Shown here: piece by piece, positions 13,266 through 29,021 of the stretch
Numbering within the stretch: position 1 is the first letter of the stretch
Layout: each line of letters begins with the position of its first letter
NCBI RefSeq assembly: GCF_016859285.1
Contig: NC_053406.1
Span: 6,335,501 to 6,399,500 of the forward strand
From: Xiphias gladius
Taxonomy: Eukaryota; Chordata; Actinopteri; Istiophoriformes; Xiphiidae
Direction of reading: 5' to 3'
DNA: 64,000 nucleotides
Position numbers and translations under genes: made by a program
Notes under the pieces: model-generated
Told to the model about the DNA's origin: nothing
The model's database searches: none
What the model saw: the letters and a program-made list of their open reading frames with translations, nothing else

Positions 13266-13304
<39 letters not shown>
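12481..13304. other. non-coding stretch with (CT)n
   Basis: AT-rich sequence with attatt runs (13,125-13,230) leading into a C run and a CT microsatellite at 13,264-13,303. No exon recognised. Confidence 0.5.
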
Positions 13305-13555
13305 ACCCAGCCAGTCAGGGCAGACGGCCGCCCACCATGAGCCCGGTTCTGTTCAAGGTTTCTACCTGTTAAAAGAGAGTTTTTCCTTGCCACTGTTGCC
13401 AAGTGCCTGCTCATGGAGGAATACTGGTTCTTTGTAAATATAACTATAAAGAGTACGGTCTAGACCTGCTCTATATGAAAAGTGCTCTGAGAAAACCTCT
13501 GTTATGATTTGGCATTACATAAATACAATTGAATTGAATTGAATTGAATTGAGCA
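13305..13555 (+). mobile_element. L2-type LINE 3' end with (ATTGA)n tail
   Basis: The block contains 'cagacggccgcccaccatga', 'gagagtttttccttgccact', 'ggtctagacctgctctat' and 'ttatgatttggcattacata', and ends in about four units of aattga. This is the very widespread conserved 3' end of a teleost non-LTR family, usually inserted as a 5'-truncated piece. It points in the opposite direction to the LINE relic at 11.6-12.5 kb, so the two are separate insertions. Confidence 0.75.
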
Positions 13556-16500
13556 TGGGTGTGTTTTATTGCTTATGAATTCAACACTGTACATCCATGA
13601 CAGCTGGCCAACCTCATCTGCTGATGAAAATCGTGTGATATAATAAAAGCTCCAGAACAGCTACTCAGTCGACTTTGTGGTGAGACTTAATTTGAGTTCA
13701 TGTTTTAGGCAGACCAGACCTAGAACTGTCCGACAAATCCAGCACGTAGACATGCTTTATCGTGACTTTAGTTAATATCACAAATTGACAACCGTAAAAA
13801 ATATATTTTGTTGGTTTTCTTTAAAATTAAAATCTAATTCCCTTAACTACCTTGTTGGAATACATTGTATGAAGGCCATCACACCCTGAGATCCCACATA
13901 GTACTTACCCTCTGAAAGTTTGAAGTGAATAGTGCTTTTATCTATCTCTACTGTCCACCATCTGATGTGATATGAATGCAGCCTGATATTCCCAAAATGT
14001 CACACTGCTGCCTGTTGGGAGATACAGCTTCCGCCAGTAAATAGTAGCCAGCTGCATGAGTCCTGCTGCTGTCATTCTACAGGTTGTGAAGGCTAAATTT
14101 ATCCGTCTGACATCACAGCATTCTCTACCAAGTAGCTTTTTTAAATAATTGGCCACGAGAGCGGTGTGAATGTAGCATATTGCCGAGAGTCAAGTGCACT
14201 CCTTGCAGCTTGACTTCACTGCTTAATTGAAGAATCGGCGAATGGGATCATGTGTGTGGAGAGTGTGTGTGTGTGTGTTGTGAGGTGTGAATGCATTGTC
14301 ACATTCTGTCTGTTTGCTCTCATAATCAGCTGCAAAGACGGGGACTGTGACAGTCTTGGCAGGATGTGTGTGTGTCTATGTGTATATTTCTGCCCCTAAG
14401 TATGAGTAAATATAGAAACCACGCTGCGAGTTTGCTTACGCAAATGCTTGTATATTAGGATGACCATCTGGTTATGTGTGTGTGTGCGCACATGTGTGAG
14501 GGGGCAGTGAATCAGATGTCTTTTTACAGTATGTTTGTCCTGACGGAGATGGTGTGTGTTTCAGCAAGGTGTAAGGTGCCTGACTGGTGTGCACTCACGA
14601 TTTTTTATTCACGTTGAGTCAGGCACACTGTGCAGAAGCTGACACTGCCTCTGAGGAACTAGTTGTTACAAACGCACAGACACACACACTCAAACATACT
14701 CAAAGAGATGAACGTACTGCTGTCTAAGTGACTCTTACACTCTCACCTTGTTCATTAGAGACGTCAGTAATGTGTGAAGATGCAGCCAATGATGGGAGTG
14801 GTGGTGGGTGGGAGCAAGGACAATAAATCAGTGACAGAAGAGCATCCTTTTCATTTAGAAAGAGTGAGATAAAGTGTGGAGGCAGAGGGAAAGAGAGAGA
14901 GATGCATAGTGATGTGTAGCGGAACAGTGTTATCAGAACATCAGCAGACAAACATAATTCTCAGTCAAACAAAAACAAGAATGTTAACCTTTTGATCCCC
15001 ACAGAGAATTGCTGTTAGTCGTGTGTAAGAAAAGCAGACGGTATAACTAAGGCAATGATCTCACAGCCACAAGCTCACACAGAGACTCAACTGAGAAAAC
15101 TTCTAAAGACGCAGCATTTCTTTGTACCAAACAAACATCAAAGTTGGCTATTTGGTTTAATTTTATCCCTCACATTTTATGTAGTTTTGTGATGAGCCAA
15201 CAACGTGCATAAACCCTGCTCTAAACCTTTTCAAAGTTAAAATCCTTAAGACTTTAATAAAATCAGACCCTATTTTTAATACTATTGATGTATTTTTTTC
15301 TGCAATAGTCATTCAGTTTATTTACATTCAATATGTAGTAGGTTTTATTGGTTGTGGCAGAATCCACCTTTCCTATGTATTATCAATAATCTAAGTTACC
15401 ACTTACAGATTTATTAAAAAATGTATTAAACTATTATTGTTTTTTGTGTACCCTTGCCTTACAGTAATTTTGTTTTAAGGCTCACAGTGACTGGAGACCG
15501 CTAACCCCATTACAAATTCATGGTTACGTTACTTGATATTATATACCCTGCCTTATTAAGCCTTTTAAGCACTGAAAACTTTCTAATAAAGCTGGCATCT
15601 AATATCTTTTATAACTAATACTTTGTTAAAATATCCATATCTGCACTTGTATAATGTAACACCTGACAACCAACATATTTACTCTGACTAGTTTGCCCAC
15701 CTACATGACTTGCAGCTCATGTCAACAAGGCATGAAAATGATCTTTCAGAGATGTAAAACTTGCCTGAAATAAATAATTCATCACATCACTGTTGCATCA
15801 TGTGGTAATGCAGATGAGAGCAGGGACTGCTTATCATGTTGGCATGTTCAAGTATTGATTTTCTGACAACACAGTGTAGATCTTGGCAGGTGATTTTCAA
15901 TCTTTGAATGTCAGATCTGACCACAGGTCCCTGAATGCAGCAGCAGGGAAGAGTTTTAAAACTGGATCCTGCTTTCAACTGCATTTCCACTTTACTATGT
16001 AACTAACTTTAAAAAAGATAAAATAAAGCAAGAGAATGATCACCGATGGATTCGCAGTTGCAAGCAAGATTTAGCTATCTGCAAGATGACTTTCACTGAA
16101 CCGTACTCAAATGAAACAAAACTAATGTTTGCCTGCAAGCATGGAAAAACTCATTCATCAGCCTAAAAAGCTATGGACTAACAAACATCAATAGTACCAC
16201 CGGAGTAAAATAAAGTCTGCCAGGGATTTCATCCATAATTTCATTTTTTATAGCAATCATTCCAGGGTATCCCATGCACCAATGCTAGACTGATGTTTTA
16301 AAAGGAAAATATCTTTTATAAATAAAAATGAGGCCATTTTTTGCACAGTTGCCCTCCTATGTTTGTGTGCGTATCGTAATACGGGGGTTAAACTAACCCC
16401 CCAGTATCATTCTAACACTGACCTGCTCTGTCCTCCAGCGAGGTGCTAACACTAAACCTATAAGCCTTGTTGAGTCACCCTGTCAGAGACGTATTCTTCC

Positions 16501-16983
16501 CGAGGCCCCGCAAGGTGAAATCTGTCTGAACTCTGACCCCTTCACCTGCTCTAATCTATTCATCCATTCTCTCCCTCCTTCTCTTCTATATGACCAACCA
16601 TGTCATTTTATTATGGTTAGGTCACCTGAGATTTTTCCCTCAACGTATACACTGAAACCCTTTTACTATGCATGTAAGATGTTAAAATTGATGTAACATT
16701 GGCAATAACACTACATTTAAGGATGAGGATTGAGGTTTATCTTCTAATATCTGATGAGCACAAACATACATTTGCAATAAGAGCTTAATCAATTAGTCTA
16801 TCAGCATGTAAACACCAAATCAACGCTGACCTTAGCATATGTGGACTGTGAAGATGAAGAAAGGGGGGATAAGCAGCTGAGACACAAAGAAAGAATGGGG
16901 GGAAGTGGATGTGAGGTTGAGCAGAAAGAAATGAGACCACAAGCTCCCTAATTATGTGCAATTGCTCTCTCTTTCTCCCTCAG
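13556..16983. other. non-coding stretch
   Basis: No convincing coding sequence. Short GT-rich patches lie at 14,255-14,280, 14,365-14,385 and 14,475-14,500. The region 16,440-16,515 is open in one frame between an AG and a GT, but I could not tie it to a gene. Confidence 0.5.
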
Positions 16984-17141
16984 CTACAACTTTGCATCTC
17001 CAGCAGTCCCAATGGAGGCCGGCTGTAGTACTCCAGTTATAAGCTGCGAGCAGCTACAGAGCAGCCCTTTCCTGCCCCTGGGGCCCACTTGTATCTCTAG
17101 TAGCCCTGCTGGAGTAGATCAGTCCCACTATCCGCACTGAC
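16984..17141 (+). CDS. possible terminal coding exon, gene not recognised
   Basis: A strong pyrimidine tract and AG (ctctctctttctccctcag) precede a segment that stays open for 52 codons to a TGA at 17,139-17,141. With one leading base, the frame reads YNFASPAVPMEAGCSTP and further on PVISCEQLQSSP, ending in SPAGVDQSHYPH. The composition is rich in Ser, Pro and Gly, like the C-terminal tail of a transcription factor or signalling protein. GC content is well above the flanks, which is unusual in this region. I do not recognise the protein and found no upstream exon on this strand. A chance open frame or an untranslated exon is possible. Confidence 0.33.
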
Positions 17142-19938
17142 ATGAACGTTATGAGGCTTTTTCAATATAAACTTGACAATATGATTACTTTGCCAGATGG
17201 TGTTCATAAATAGAGGTTTTATCAGAAGGTGGATGTTGTATATTTGTTCTAAAAAGTCTGAGATTACATGCATCGACCTCCCACTGGTGATTCATAATCT
17301 CCCTATGGAGCATGTGAGGGCATTTTAATAACCAGCTTCTTATGGCAGTACAGAGAAGGCACTGACATTTCAGCCGACAGCATCCCGCGGGTCATTACAT
17401 ATGGATGGAGGAAGTGTGAAAGCAGAGACAGGGTGGGAGGGAGTGAATAGATGTTGAAGGTCTCGCTTGGTCCTCTGTAAGTGTCTCTTTTTAACAGTCT
17501 CTCAGGGGAATCTGCCACAAGCGAGGCGATATCACAGCCTCTTTCTTGCTTCCTTATTTTCCTACTTTTCCATGTAATACAGCGCATATTTGCTAGATAA
17601 GTCTCAGTCTATATAAACAAAATCATCTATCACCTTCGCAGGGGTTGTGAACACTCCACAGGGATTTGCTAAATAAAAGCATGATGATCTAAAGGTCATA
17701 ACGACAGAGCTGTAACCTGTCATCAAAGAAAGGCACACTGAGTCACATGTCAACAGTGCTAACTAATGAATATTGGTTTTGGCTTTGTGTATGCATAGTA
17801 TGGTCCTGAAAGAGTGCATGGGACACACACACACATGCTTTCCTAGGAGGATGAGCTGAGCTCCTGAGTGACAACACTCATTTGACTCAGTGGAACCCTG
17901 CTGAGGAGTCATGCTAAGTGAGCTGGCCTATGTTAAAAATGAGGTGTGGAGCTTCTGCAAGAACAAACATACACACACACTCTTGTTCTCCTCCTCTAAA
18001 GTGAACACATGCAGATCTTTGCTGAGATTCAATCAAACCTTGAACCTTCTCCTCTTCTTCAACTACGCCAAATGAACTGCTGCTGCAAAGACTGTATTTA
18101 AGCAGCACAGCTTAAAGGCCTCAGTATGCTTCATTCAAAGTGCTTGTCAGAGTGTGTAAGAGCGTCTAAAACCTGCTTTCCTCTGGCAGAACTGGAGAGT
18201 GCTGTATCTGAAAATTTTGGACTGTCTTTCCAGTACAGTCAATCCCACAATCATGTCCACTTTATGCAGATGTGAATAGGTGCAAAAACAGGCAGAGTTT
18301 GAATATTACTTTCCAGCCGTCACTTTTCATCTTTACAAACCAAGTGCAACACCATAAATGCTTTCGAAGAGAGAATGTTCAAATGTGTGAACTGTTCTCC
18401 AACCTTTGTACAATTCAGTGGGCAGTGACTAAAAAGACATACAAAAGTCTTTTTCCCCCATTTTCAAGAGTGACCATTTGGCATTAGATGCCTTCAGACG
18501 TGGTCAGACTAAATGTTGTGCAACCTAGTTCAACTGAAGCATACTGTGGCCTTTATAGTACTGTATTGGAAAGAATATTAGAAAGTATTTTTTTCTCTGG
18601 AAATTACATTTGAAAAATTGAGGGTAGTATTATATTTTAAGTATAGACATTTACATTTTCACAACCTCAGATATTCTTTCCGAGTGGCAAGAATACTAGT
18701 GTAATGCACGCTTTGAGAGAGAGGGCTGTATTTTTTGTAACTGTAAAGTTGCTAGGCTAATGAGATTCATCAAGTCACAGAGGAAATAAATTCTTGACTA
18801 GCGAAAATGAGGTGAAGGCGTATACCAACATCTTTACTGCAGAAAGAGACTTGGGGGTCAAATTTAACTTATAGCCAAAAAATCAGCAGTGTCCCAAATG
18901 ACCTGATGAGGGTCTCAGAAAGACCAAAAGACAAATACTCACAGCCGGAGAAACTTTTGACAGCTTTCGAGAGCCCGAAAGGAGATTGTGAGTATATGAC
19001 TGACAGACAAGCTACAAACATTTGGGATTTATGTTTTGCTTTTAATAAAAGCATTTCATGTTTTACTGTATATCACTCTGTACTGCTACCCAGGGACCTA
19101 CTGCCATCTGTAACCACTGCCGAGCCATATGAGGCTCTGAAGGGAAAGAATGCAGTCCTGTGGTGCTTCTGCAGCCTCTAATAGTACAAGTCCGAACCAT
19201 CGTGCCAAAATTGAAAAACACTAAGAAGAGGGTTAGCATGTGAATGACTTTTGATCAGTATATATTTGGAAATGAGTGCAGTTTCACAGACTCCTACTCA
19301 GTTGCAGGAGAAGGTGCATCACCCACCTCTGATTAGAGTGCGGTAACATTCTTTTTTTTAATATAATTATCATGACGTAACTCTTGACTTCTTGTCAAGA
19401 GTCACTTTTATTTCATTGTCCTTGAGGCGTTTAACAAATAAATATTTGCTCTCTTAATTACTATCGAGGTTTATTTTAATGGGCAAAAAAGTCAATGAGG
19501 TACTTACAGCTTTAATCACTCACTTAACATTCCAGTCGCTGCAACCCATGAGCCTATTTCTACTGCAAATGGACATCTCTTAAAGACTGTCTCAATAAAT
19601 GCCCTGTCCTCTATCAAGCTTCACTTCCTATTCCATTATTGGAGATCAATATCAGGATGGTAGGAGGATGGACTTGCATGTTTAGCAATCCCACTCTGAC
19701 CAATGGCAGCTCACAAATGGAACTGTAGCCTATGGGAGCAAGGACCACAGAGACAGCATGAGTGATGTGTTGACAGTAGTTAGGTAGAGAGTGTTTCATC
19801 AGGGTTTATCCTCAGAGCTTGTGTGCAACAACAGGCACAGTGATCCCACAGTCCATCAGACGGTCCCGGGGAAATCAATTTACACCTGGCCCAATGCCCG
19901 TAATGGCAGGAATAAATCACAGGTAGCAGGTGAATACA
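17142..19938. other. non-coding stretch, nothing recognised
   Basis: No repeat array or exon of note. Reading frames are short and have no family resemblance. Confidence 0.5.
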
Positions 19939-19992
19939 CAGACACACACAGACACACAGACACTAAGACACACACAGACACACACAGACACT
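19939..19992. repeat. (ACACAGAC)n minisatellite-like array
   Basis: About 55 bases of imperfect acacagac units, with one cactaagac interruption. Confidence 0.8.
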
Positions 19993-21119
19993 CGTAGAAA
20001 GGACTGAAACCCATCCAAGCATGTGATAGGCTAACAAAGTACACTGAAGCTCACGTTTTACACACAGTCTGAGTATTTATGGGAACACACACATACACAA
20101 AAACCCTGACCGTAGAAGGGAATCTCTAGAGCCGTCTGTAATCTTACACAAACGAGTGTTATACTCCCCCTAATGCGTGTGTGACTCATGTATGACAAAT
20201 CAACCCAGGCCTGCAGGCTATTGTATTGGTGGACTCATGAGAGCACACACTGGCATCGCCTCAGGGACCACAAACCTGTCCAATACTTCCTCCAACAGGA
20301 CGGGACCTGCGCTGACCAATGAAATGAGTGAAATCCCACCAGAGGGACCAATAGGTTTTAGGATTGAGGGAGTATTAGCGTGTGTTTATAAAAATTCATG
20401 TCAGCAGTGATGGCCCAGATTAGATGGTTTTGAGCTGTAGAAAAGCCAGATGTAGGGAAGGCATATTACCGTGGAAACATACAGACTGTCACACAGGAAC
20501 TAAAGCTATAAATGGCTGACTGACTCTTTTCATATTTTCAGAAATAGCACTAGCAATAGTTATTAGGAGCGCTTCTGATTAACAAAATTTAAGAGGTAAG
20601 TAAATACCATGAATAACATCCTCCCATTGTTTATCCATTTTTTTCTCAATGGGCAAGTTGGTAAAATATCATATTTATGTCTTCCTGTTAGTGAATGAAA
20701 CAAGCAGAGCAAGCCCTTAAGATTTACAGTAAACAGACCAGTGCATACTTAGGGATGTCTTGTGAGGCATTTATCATGGAAACCACAAAATTAAATCTCC
20801 AAGTAGAGTTAGTAGGACTCTCCCAAGGAAAGGACAGCCTATGCTCAGCCAATTGGTCAACTGGATGGTGAATCAATCTGTAAGCCAATTCAGTTTACAG
20901 CTGTGGAACTGAGATTCAAGGCCAAAAGAGCTCCACTTGCAGCCTAACTACTTACACTTTAGCAGTACAAGTAGACTGCAGCTGCACTCAGCACACTGAG
21001 TCAAATCATACATCATGTTAATGACTAAAATTTTTCTTCCATCATTGTTCGGCTGACTTCATTGCCATATATGGTTGCTGTGGATGGACATTTGATAAGA
21101 CAACAAGACGAAGAGTCTA
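19993..21119. other. non-coding stretch, nothing recognised
   Basis: A 77-codon open frame (20,177-20,410) has no family resemblance and no splice signals that would make it an exon. Confidence 0.5.
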
Positions 21120-21545
21120 AAGCCTTGCTAGCAGCTCTGTGAGGCCGTACTTAGACACAGCGGTGCTTTGAGCTAAATGCTAACATTGGCATGCTAACAT
21201 ACTTACAATGACAATGCTACCATGCTGATGTTTAGCAGTGTTTACCATGTACATGGTTGTAGTTAATCTTGTTAGCATGCTAATAAATGCTAATTAGCAC
21301 TAACCGAAAAATAACTGAGGTTTATGGTCATTTTTTTGTGCAGCTATTTGATTGTAGACAGAATTACGGAATTAGATAGATTTGTTAGTCAGAGGAACAA
21401 CACAGTCAGTAGCATTCATCCAATTGGGACCATGAATGTTTCTACCAAATTTAATGACAATCCATCCAATAGTTGTTGAGAGATTTCAGTCCAGACCAAA
21501 GTGGTGGACTGACCGACAGATGGACATTGACATTTCTAGAAAATA
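21120..21545 (+). mobile_element. fish non-coding repeat, forward copy
   Basis: This copy runs from 'agcagctctgtgaggc' through repeated 'gctaacat' and 'tagcatgctaa' motifs to 'ccaatagttgttgagagat', 'cagtccagaccaaagtgg' and 'ctgaccgacagatggac'. The same blocks occur in reverse order at 26,945-27,510, so this is an interspersed repeat. It has no coding potential. I recall it as widespread in teleosts but cannot name the family. Confidence 0.6.
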
Positions 21546-24370
<2,825 letters not shown>

Positions 24371-24960
24371 ATGCACTCATGTGAGCCTGAGTACCCAGGG
24401 ATCTCTGCACGTTCTCCGCTCCTTAGTACTCTTCATTTCTTCCTCTCTCCCGCCGTCTCCTCTTTCTCTGTCCTCTCTTCCAGCTGTTTTTCAAGGGATT
24501 TCTCCTCCTCCTCTCTGTTGCTTCTCTCCTTCTCTCCTAGTTTCGGTTCAGGCAGCACCAGAGAGAAGCATCACACTTCCGCCTCCTCCACCGTTTCTGT
24601 CCCTCTGTTCAGTACCGGGCAAGAGTCACTGATTTCCTCATCGTCCTCACTGCCTCTCTCTCTCTCTCTCTGTGCTTCTCTCAGCTTGGTTTACGAGAGG
24701 CAGCTCTCCTTTCTTCTCTTCCCTTCATCTTGTTTTTTCCTTCCCACCTGTTTTCTCTGTTTGCACCCTCCACCTGCCCCTTCTCTCTCAGCCAGTAGGC
24801 AGCAAAACCGAGCGTGTGTCTAGAGGATTAGGGGAATAATTTCTCTGCTCCTCCCCCCTCTCGCTCCCTCTCACTCACTCTCCATCACTGTGTATATCCC
24901 TCCTCCCTCCTCCTCCTCTTCCTCTCTTACTGCTCCACCACCAACACCACCGCATAAAGC
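24371..24960. repeat. pyrimidine-rich low-complexity region
   Basis: Nearly 600 bases dominated by C and T on the plus strand (tcctcc, ctctct), giving long Ser/Leu/Pro-rich chance frames. On the minus strand it is GA-rich and could be part of the connexin gene's 5' UTR or promoter, which is inference. Confidence 0.6.
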
Positions 24961-25285
24961 ATTTTCCACTTCTCACAACACACATTGCTTGTGATTTTGT
25001 CTTGTTTCTATGTTTATATTGTCTTGCCTCTTGATGTCTTGTGTGCATCGATACCTACTGTAACAGCAAGGACGGTCCGCACGAGCGGACACATACACAT
25101 TCAGACATGGTAGGCAGTGCCATACTGAGGCTATGCGAGGATACTGAGCCAACACACGGGAAGTGTGTGACAGAGTGAGGATGTATTGGAATCAGAGTAG
25201 TGTGTGTGTGTGTGCGTAATGGAAATGGAATTAGCAAAAGTCATCAGGATTTAGAGTAATTTACTCAGCGGAGGCTCTCTGTCTC
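24961..25285. other. non-coding stretch
   Basis: Nothing recognised apart from a short GT run at 25,200-25,214. Confidence 0.5.
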
Positions 25286-25292
25286 TCACACA

Positions 25293-25332
<40 letters not shown>
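25286..25332. repeat. (CA)n microsatellite
   Basis: About 45 bases of CA, starting with one imperfect cacaaacaca unit. Confidence 0.95.
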
Positions 25333-25333
<1 letters not shown>

Positions 25334-25689
25334 TTACAATTACAATCGTAGAAAAAATAAACATGATGGATTTTTAATACTGATTCAGATATATGCATTT
25401 CATAAATTTTTTTCTAATGCCAAAGATATTCAGTGTACAAAGATGTACAGCAGAGAAAATCAGGATGTACTTACATTTGAAGAGCTAGAACCAGCAAATG
25501 TTTGACATTTTCAACTGATAACTAAATTAAATTGGCTATAATTGATATTTTTCAAAGGTGATATATATAAGTTTTCTCAGCCACCGAACATGGTTCCCAG
25601 CAGACATTGATAATGGTCGGTTGCCAAGAGATTCAGCCATGATTTGCCTCTACAATACACACAATACACTACTTCTTCAGGACAACCTG

Positions 25690-26250
25690 GACGCTACAGT
25701 GACTCATTTTCGGAAAGTGAGGGGACGGACCAGGGCTAGCTGGTTAGCATGCTAACTTCGTTAGGAGAAAAGAAGTGATAGAAGCAAAACAAGGTTTTTA
25801 CATTGGCTTTGCTTTCCACCATCAGAGAAGGTTCTTGATGAGTAAAGGAGTGAAGTTTGATGATGAACTTGCAACATTTCTTGTAGAATGGTAATTAAAC
25901 AGCTGTTAGTACTAACGACTATGAAGCATTAGCAAAACTTACATAAAGTTCCTTTTATATTACAAATGGACTATGAAATGGAGAATTATCACCCAACTCT
26001 GCAGTTCCTTTCAGCTCTACTGAGCAATTTAGTGTCTTTCAGCTCACTGTTTTGGTTTTACGGCCCACAACTTAACTGTTTTGATTCACTCTCACCACTC
26101 TCAGGCATCCTTTTCAGCCACAACAGGCAGCTGTTTTAGGTGAAAAAGCTCTAAAAATCCGCTGTATTAGTTTGCAAGTTAGCAATATGCTAGTGAACAT
26201 GGTGAAGCATTTAGCAGCTAAAAAGAAAGTGAATATTGGACTTACGTTCA
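25690..26250. mobile_element. probable fish interspersed repeat
   Basis: The block holds 'gctagctggttagcatgcta', 'ttcctttcagctctactgag' and 'ttttggttttacggccca', which I recall as part of a non-coding repeat common in percomorph genomes. Its ends are not defined and no second copy lies in the window. Confidence 0.35.
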
Positions 26251-26944
26251 TAAGTACAACAAAAACACAACTCCAAATTAATGTAAATGTGTTCTGTGGA
26301 TGTGTGAACCAATTGATCAAATCATTGTGAATAAATGAATTTATGGGTGGGAATGCTGGGTTGTAAGTTTACCTCAGCTAACTTGCAGCAGTGCAAACCT
26401 CAGTGTGTCCACATGCCTCTGTGTGTACCACACAGTGAAGAGGTGAGACATCCAGGGACACACTGGGCCGCCATGCAAATGCCTGTCACTTTGCAGCAAC
26501 CAAGCTTGGGATCACATAAAAATATTCATTCACACACGCATACACAGTAGCATCTCCATGCAGTGCAGATGAGTGTTTTAGTGGCTTCCTCTGTCACTCC
26601 CCGGCTCCCCAGACCGGAGGAGTAGTAATCTATTCTGAAGGATGTAATGAGTGACTCTGGTGGCACACAAACACATGCACACACCTAATCCATCCCAGCC
26701 CATGCCAAGACAATCTGGCAGCACCACGTATCACACGTGAAGAGAGTAAGGCAAGGGGAGGCGGCTGCTGTGTGCATCATCTGGCATGAGTGCAGAAGAA
26801 AACACTAGGACATTTCTCTAACCTCCTAATATCCATGTAAGGTGACTGTCATTGACTATAAAGACCATTCTGTAGTCCTTTGAAAAACCAAAATATATAA
26901 TAATCCTTTTTTTTTATTATTCCTAAATGGGCTTACCTATATTT
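26251..26944. other. non-coding stretch
   Basis: No exon or clear repeat recognised. Confidence 0.5.
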
Positions 26945-27510
26945 TTAGCCATGCTAGTGGTGTAGCTCTTGGGATGGCAGTGCCAGTGGACCGCTCAGTC
27001 GTTACATCACTTCGGTCCAGACTGAAATAGCTCAACAAGTGTTGGATGCATTGTCATGAAATTTTGTACAGACATTCATGGTCCCCAAGAGGGTAAATCC
27101 TACTGACTTTGGTGATCTCCTGACACTTTTTCTAGCACCACCATGAGGTTGATATTTGTGGTTTTGGATGGAATGTCTTGACAAGTATTTAATGGTTTTT
27201 CATTAAGTTTGGTTCACACATTCATGGCAAACATATTGTAATAACTTTTATGATCCACCATGCATAATCAGGTCAAAATTTTAATTTGTCTGAGACTTTG
27301 TTTTATGACAAAATTCCTGTAACGGTAACCATCTCCTCAACATCCTCAGTTGTACTTTGTGTTTAGTGTTAATTAGCAAATGTTAGCATGTTAACACGCT
27401 AAACTAAGATGGCGAACATGGCAACAACAATATCTGCCAACTGTCAGCATGTTAGCATGCTGATGTTAGCATTTATAGCCTCACAGAGCTGCTAGGTCTT
27501 GTGTCTTAGT
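26945..27510 (-). mobile_element. fish non-coding repeat, inverted copy
   Basis: Inverted relative to 21,120-21,545. It opens with 'agccatgctagtgg', then 'ggaccgctcagtcgttac', 'ggtccagactgaaatagctc' and 'attcatggtccc', and ends with 'gcatgttagcatgctgatg' and 'cctcacagagctgctag', the reverse complement of the other copy's start. It is longer than the first copy and includes a central section absent there. Confidence 0.6.
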
Positions 27511-28855
27511 TCTCCGTATTTTTAATCCTCTATGGTATCCTTTAGATTTGCTGTTGTATGTCACATAGCTTCCATTGAGTTTGTATCAAAATTTAAAAAA
27601 AAAAAAAAGTTTAACATCAATTATTATTACACTCACTAGAGAAATGGATGGTGACTGTTGAGGGCTCAAATTAGCCCCACCTGCTCTTTACAGAGTTGTG
27701 TATTATAATATATTCTGTACTAACTCTTGTAAATCCAAAGCAATGAATGAGGTTCCCTGAGGACAAACTGCGGCTTTATTAGTCTACGGGTTAATTCATC
27801 AGCAGGTAGTTGGGATATAGACATTGATAAAGTTGCTGAAAGGGGAGGTGGTCCAGGTTCCACTATCCCCTTTGCCAAAATCACTTGATTCCCCCCCACT
27901 GTGTGATTTTGGCAGCTACATAGGGGTGGGGGTGGGGGCTTCTGTGGACTCTAAAGGTAAAAGATTACATTTTCACACTGATTAATTAATAAGAAGCTTT
28001 GGCGTAGCTCCAGGCACCCTGGGACGGAGTGTGTGTGTAAGCGCGTCCTTGTTCACACCAGCAGGACACTGGAGGCAATTATGGTTTTAAGTAGCAGGCT
28101 GGAATCAATTATTACATGCCGACTTCCACAAACCCATCTGTCTGCATTTTTATTTTTCACCTAAGATATATAAAAAAATAAATAAATTTAAAAAAAAAAA
28201 TCATTAATCTATTTCAATTAAACTCCACTTAATCAAATCATCTAATTATGTGGATTTTAAAAATGAATCTATTTTTGATTTCTGTTGCTTCCTATCTTAA
28301 CATTTTAATCACTGTCCAGTACTTTTTAATTGTGTTAATCTGGGTGTCATGGCACATAAAATACACAAAAAGTCAGTAGATATATGAAAAACTTAACGAT
28401 CTAGGGTTTCAGCTCCAGAGCAACCTCAGGGATAAATTATGCTGGTATAGTAATAAAAATCTCTTGATCAACCTAAATGTTTATCAAATATAACCCACTG
28501 AAGTGATATTCCATGCAACTCCTTCAAAAAATGTAGGATATATTAAAAGGTCTAAATGTTTGGTGTTGCACCAATGTTCAGAAATACAAGAAACTAATAG
28601 CTGACATAACAGACGATTACCCCTGCAGTGGAAAGTAACACTTCATGCGGCTGACCCTGTTAATAACATAAGCTGAAAGTGACACAGTGACACTTGGACT
28701 CAGCTGTAAACTACAAACCCTTAGGTAACCTTTGCCCGATCGGGATCATATTATTTAACATATACACAAATGACATCATCTCAATTTAATTGTGAGAAGT
28801 GATATAAAAACTGCATGATACATACCACTATAGGAAATACACTGATCTCCACCAC
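27511..28855. other. non-coding stretch between connexin and nop53
   Basis: AT-rich with A runs at 27,596 and 28,190 and a G-rich patch near 27,925. No gene recognised. Confidence 0.5.
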
Positions 28856-28871
28856 AATTGTCTGTGACATA

Positions 28872-28877
28872 TTTATT
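28872..28877 (-). terminator. nop53: nop53 poly(A) signal
   Basis: TTTATT on the plus strand reads AATAAA on the minus strand, about 145 bases past the nop53 stop codon. This predicts a short 3' UTR ending near 28,855. Confidence 0.55.
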
Positions 28878-29021
28878 TGTTAGAAGTTGCTATGTCTGAA
28901 AGGGACAAGCAGGCCCTCAGCAGACATTAAGTTGTATTTACACAGTTCCATTCTTTTGCAGTTGTGGCTTTAAATGTTGTCCAGCTTCTGGTTTTAAGCT
29001 CCTGTGAACTCTAGGTCGGCA

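Noticed and set aside
24371-24823. 150-codon Ser/Leu/Pro-rich frame
   Set aside because: It is a translation of a pyrimidine-rich tract. It has no family resemblance, and an overlapping frame is equally open.
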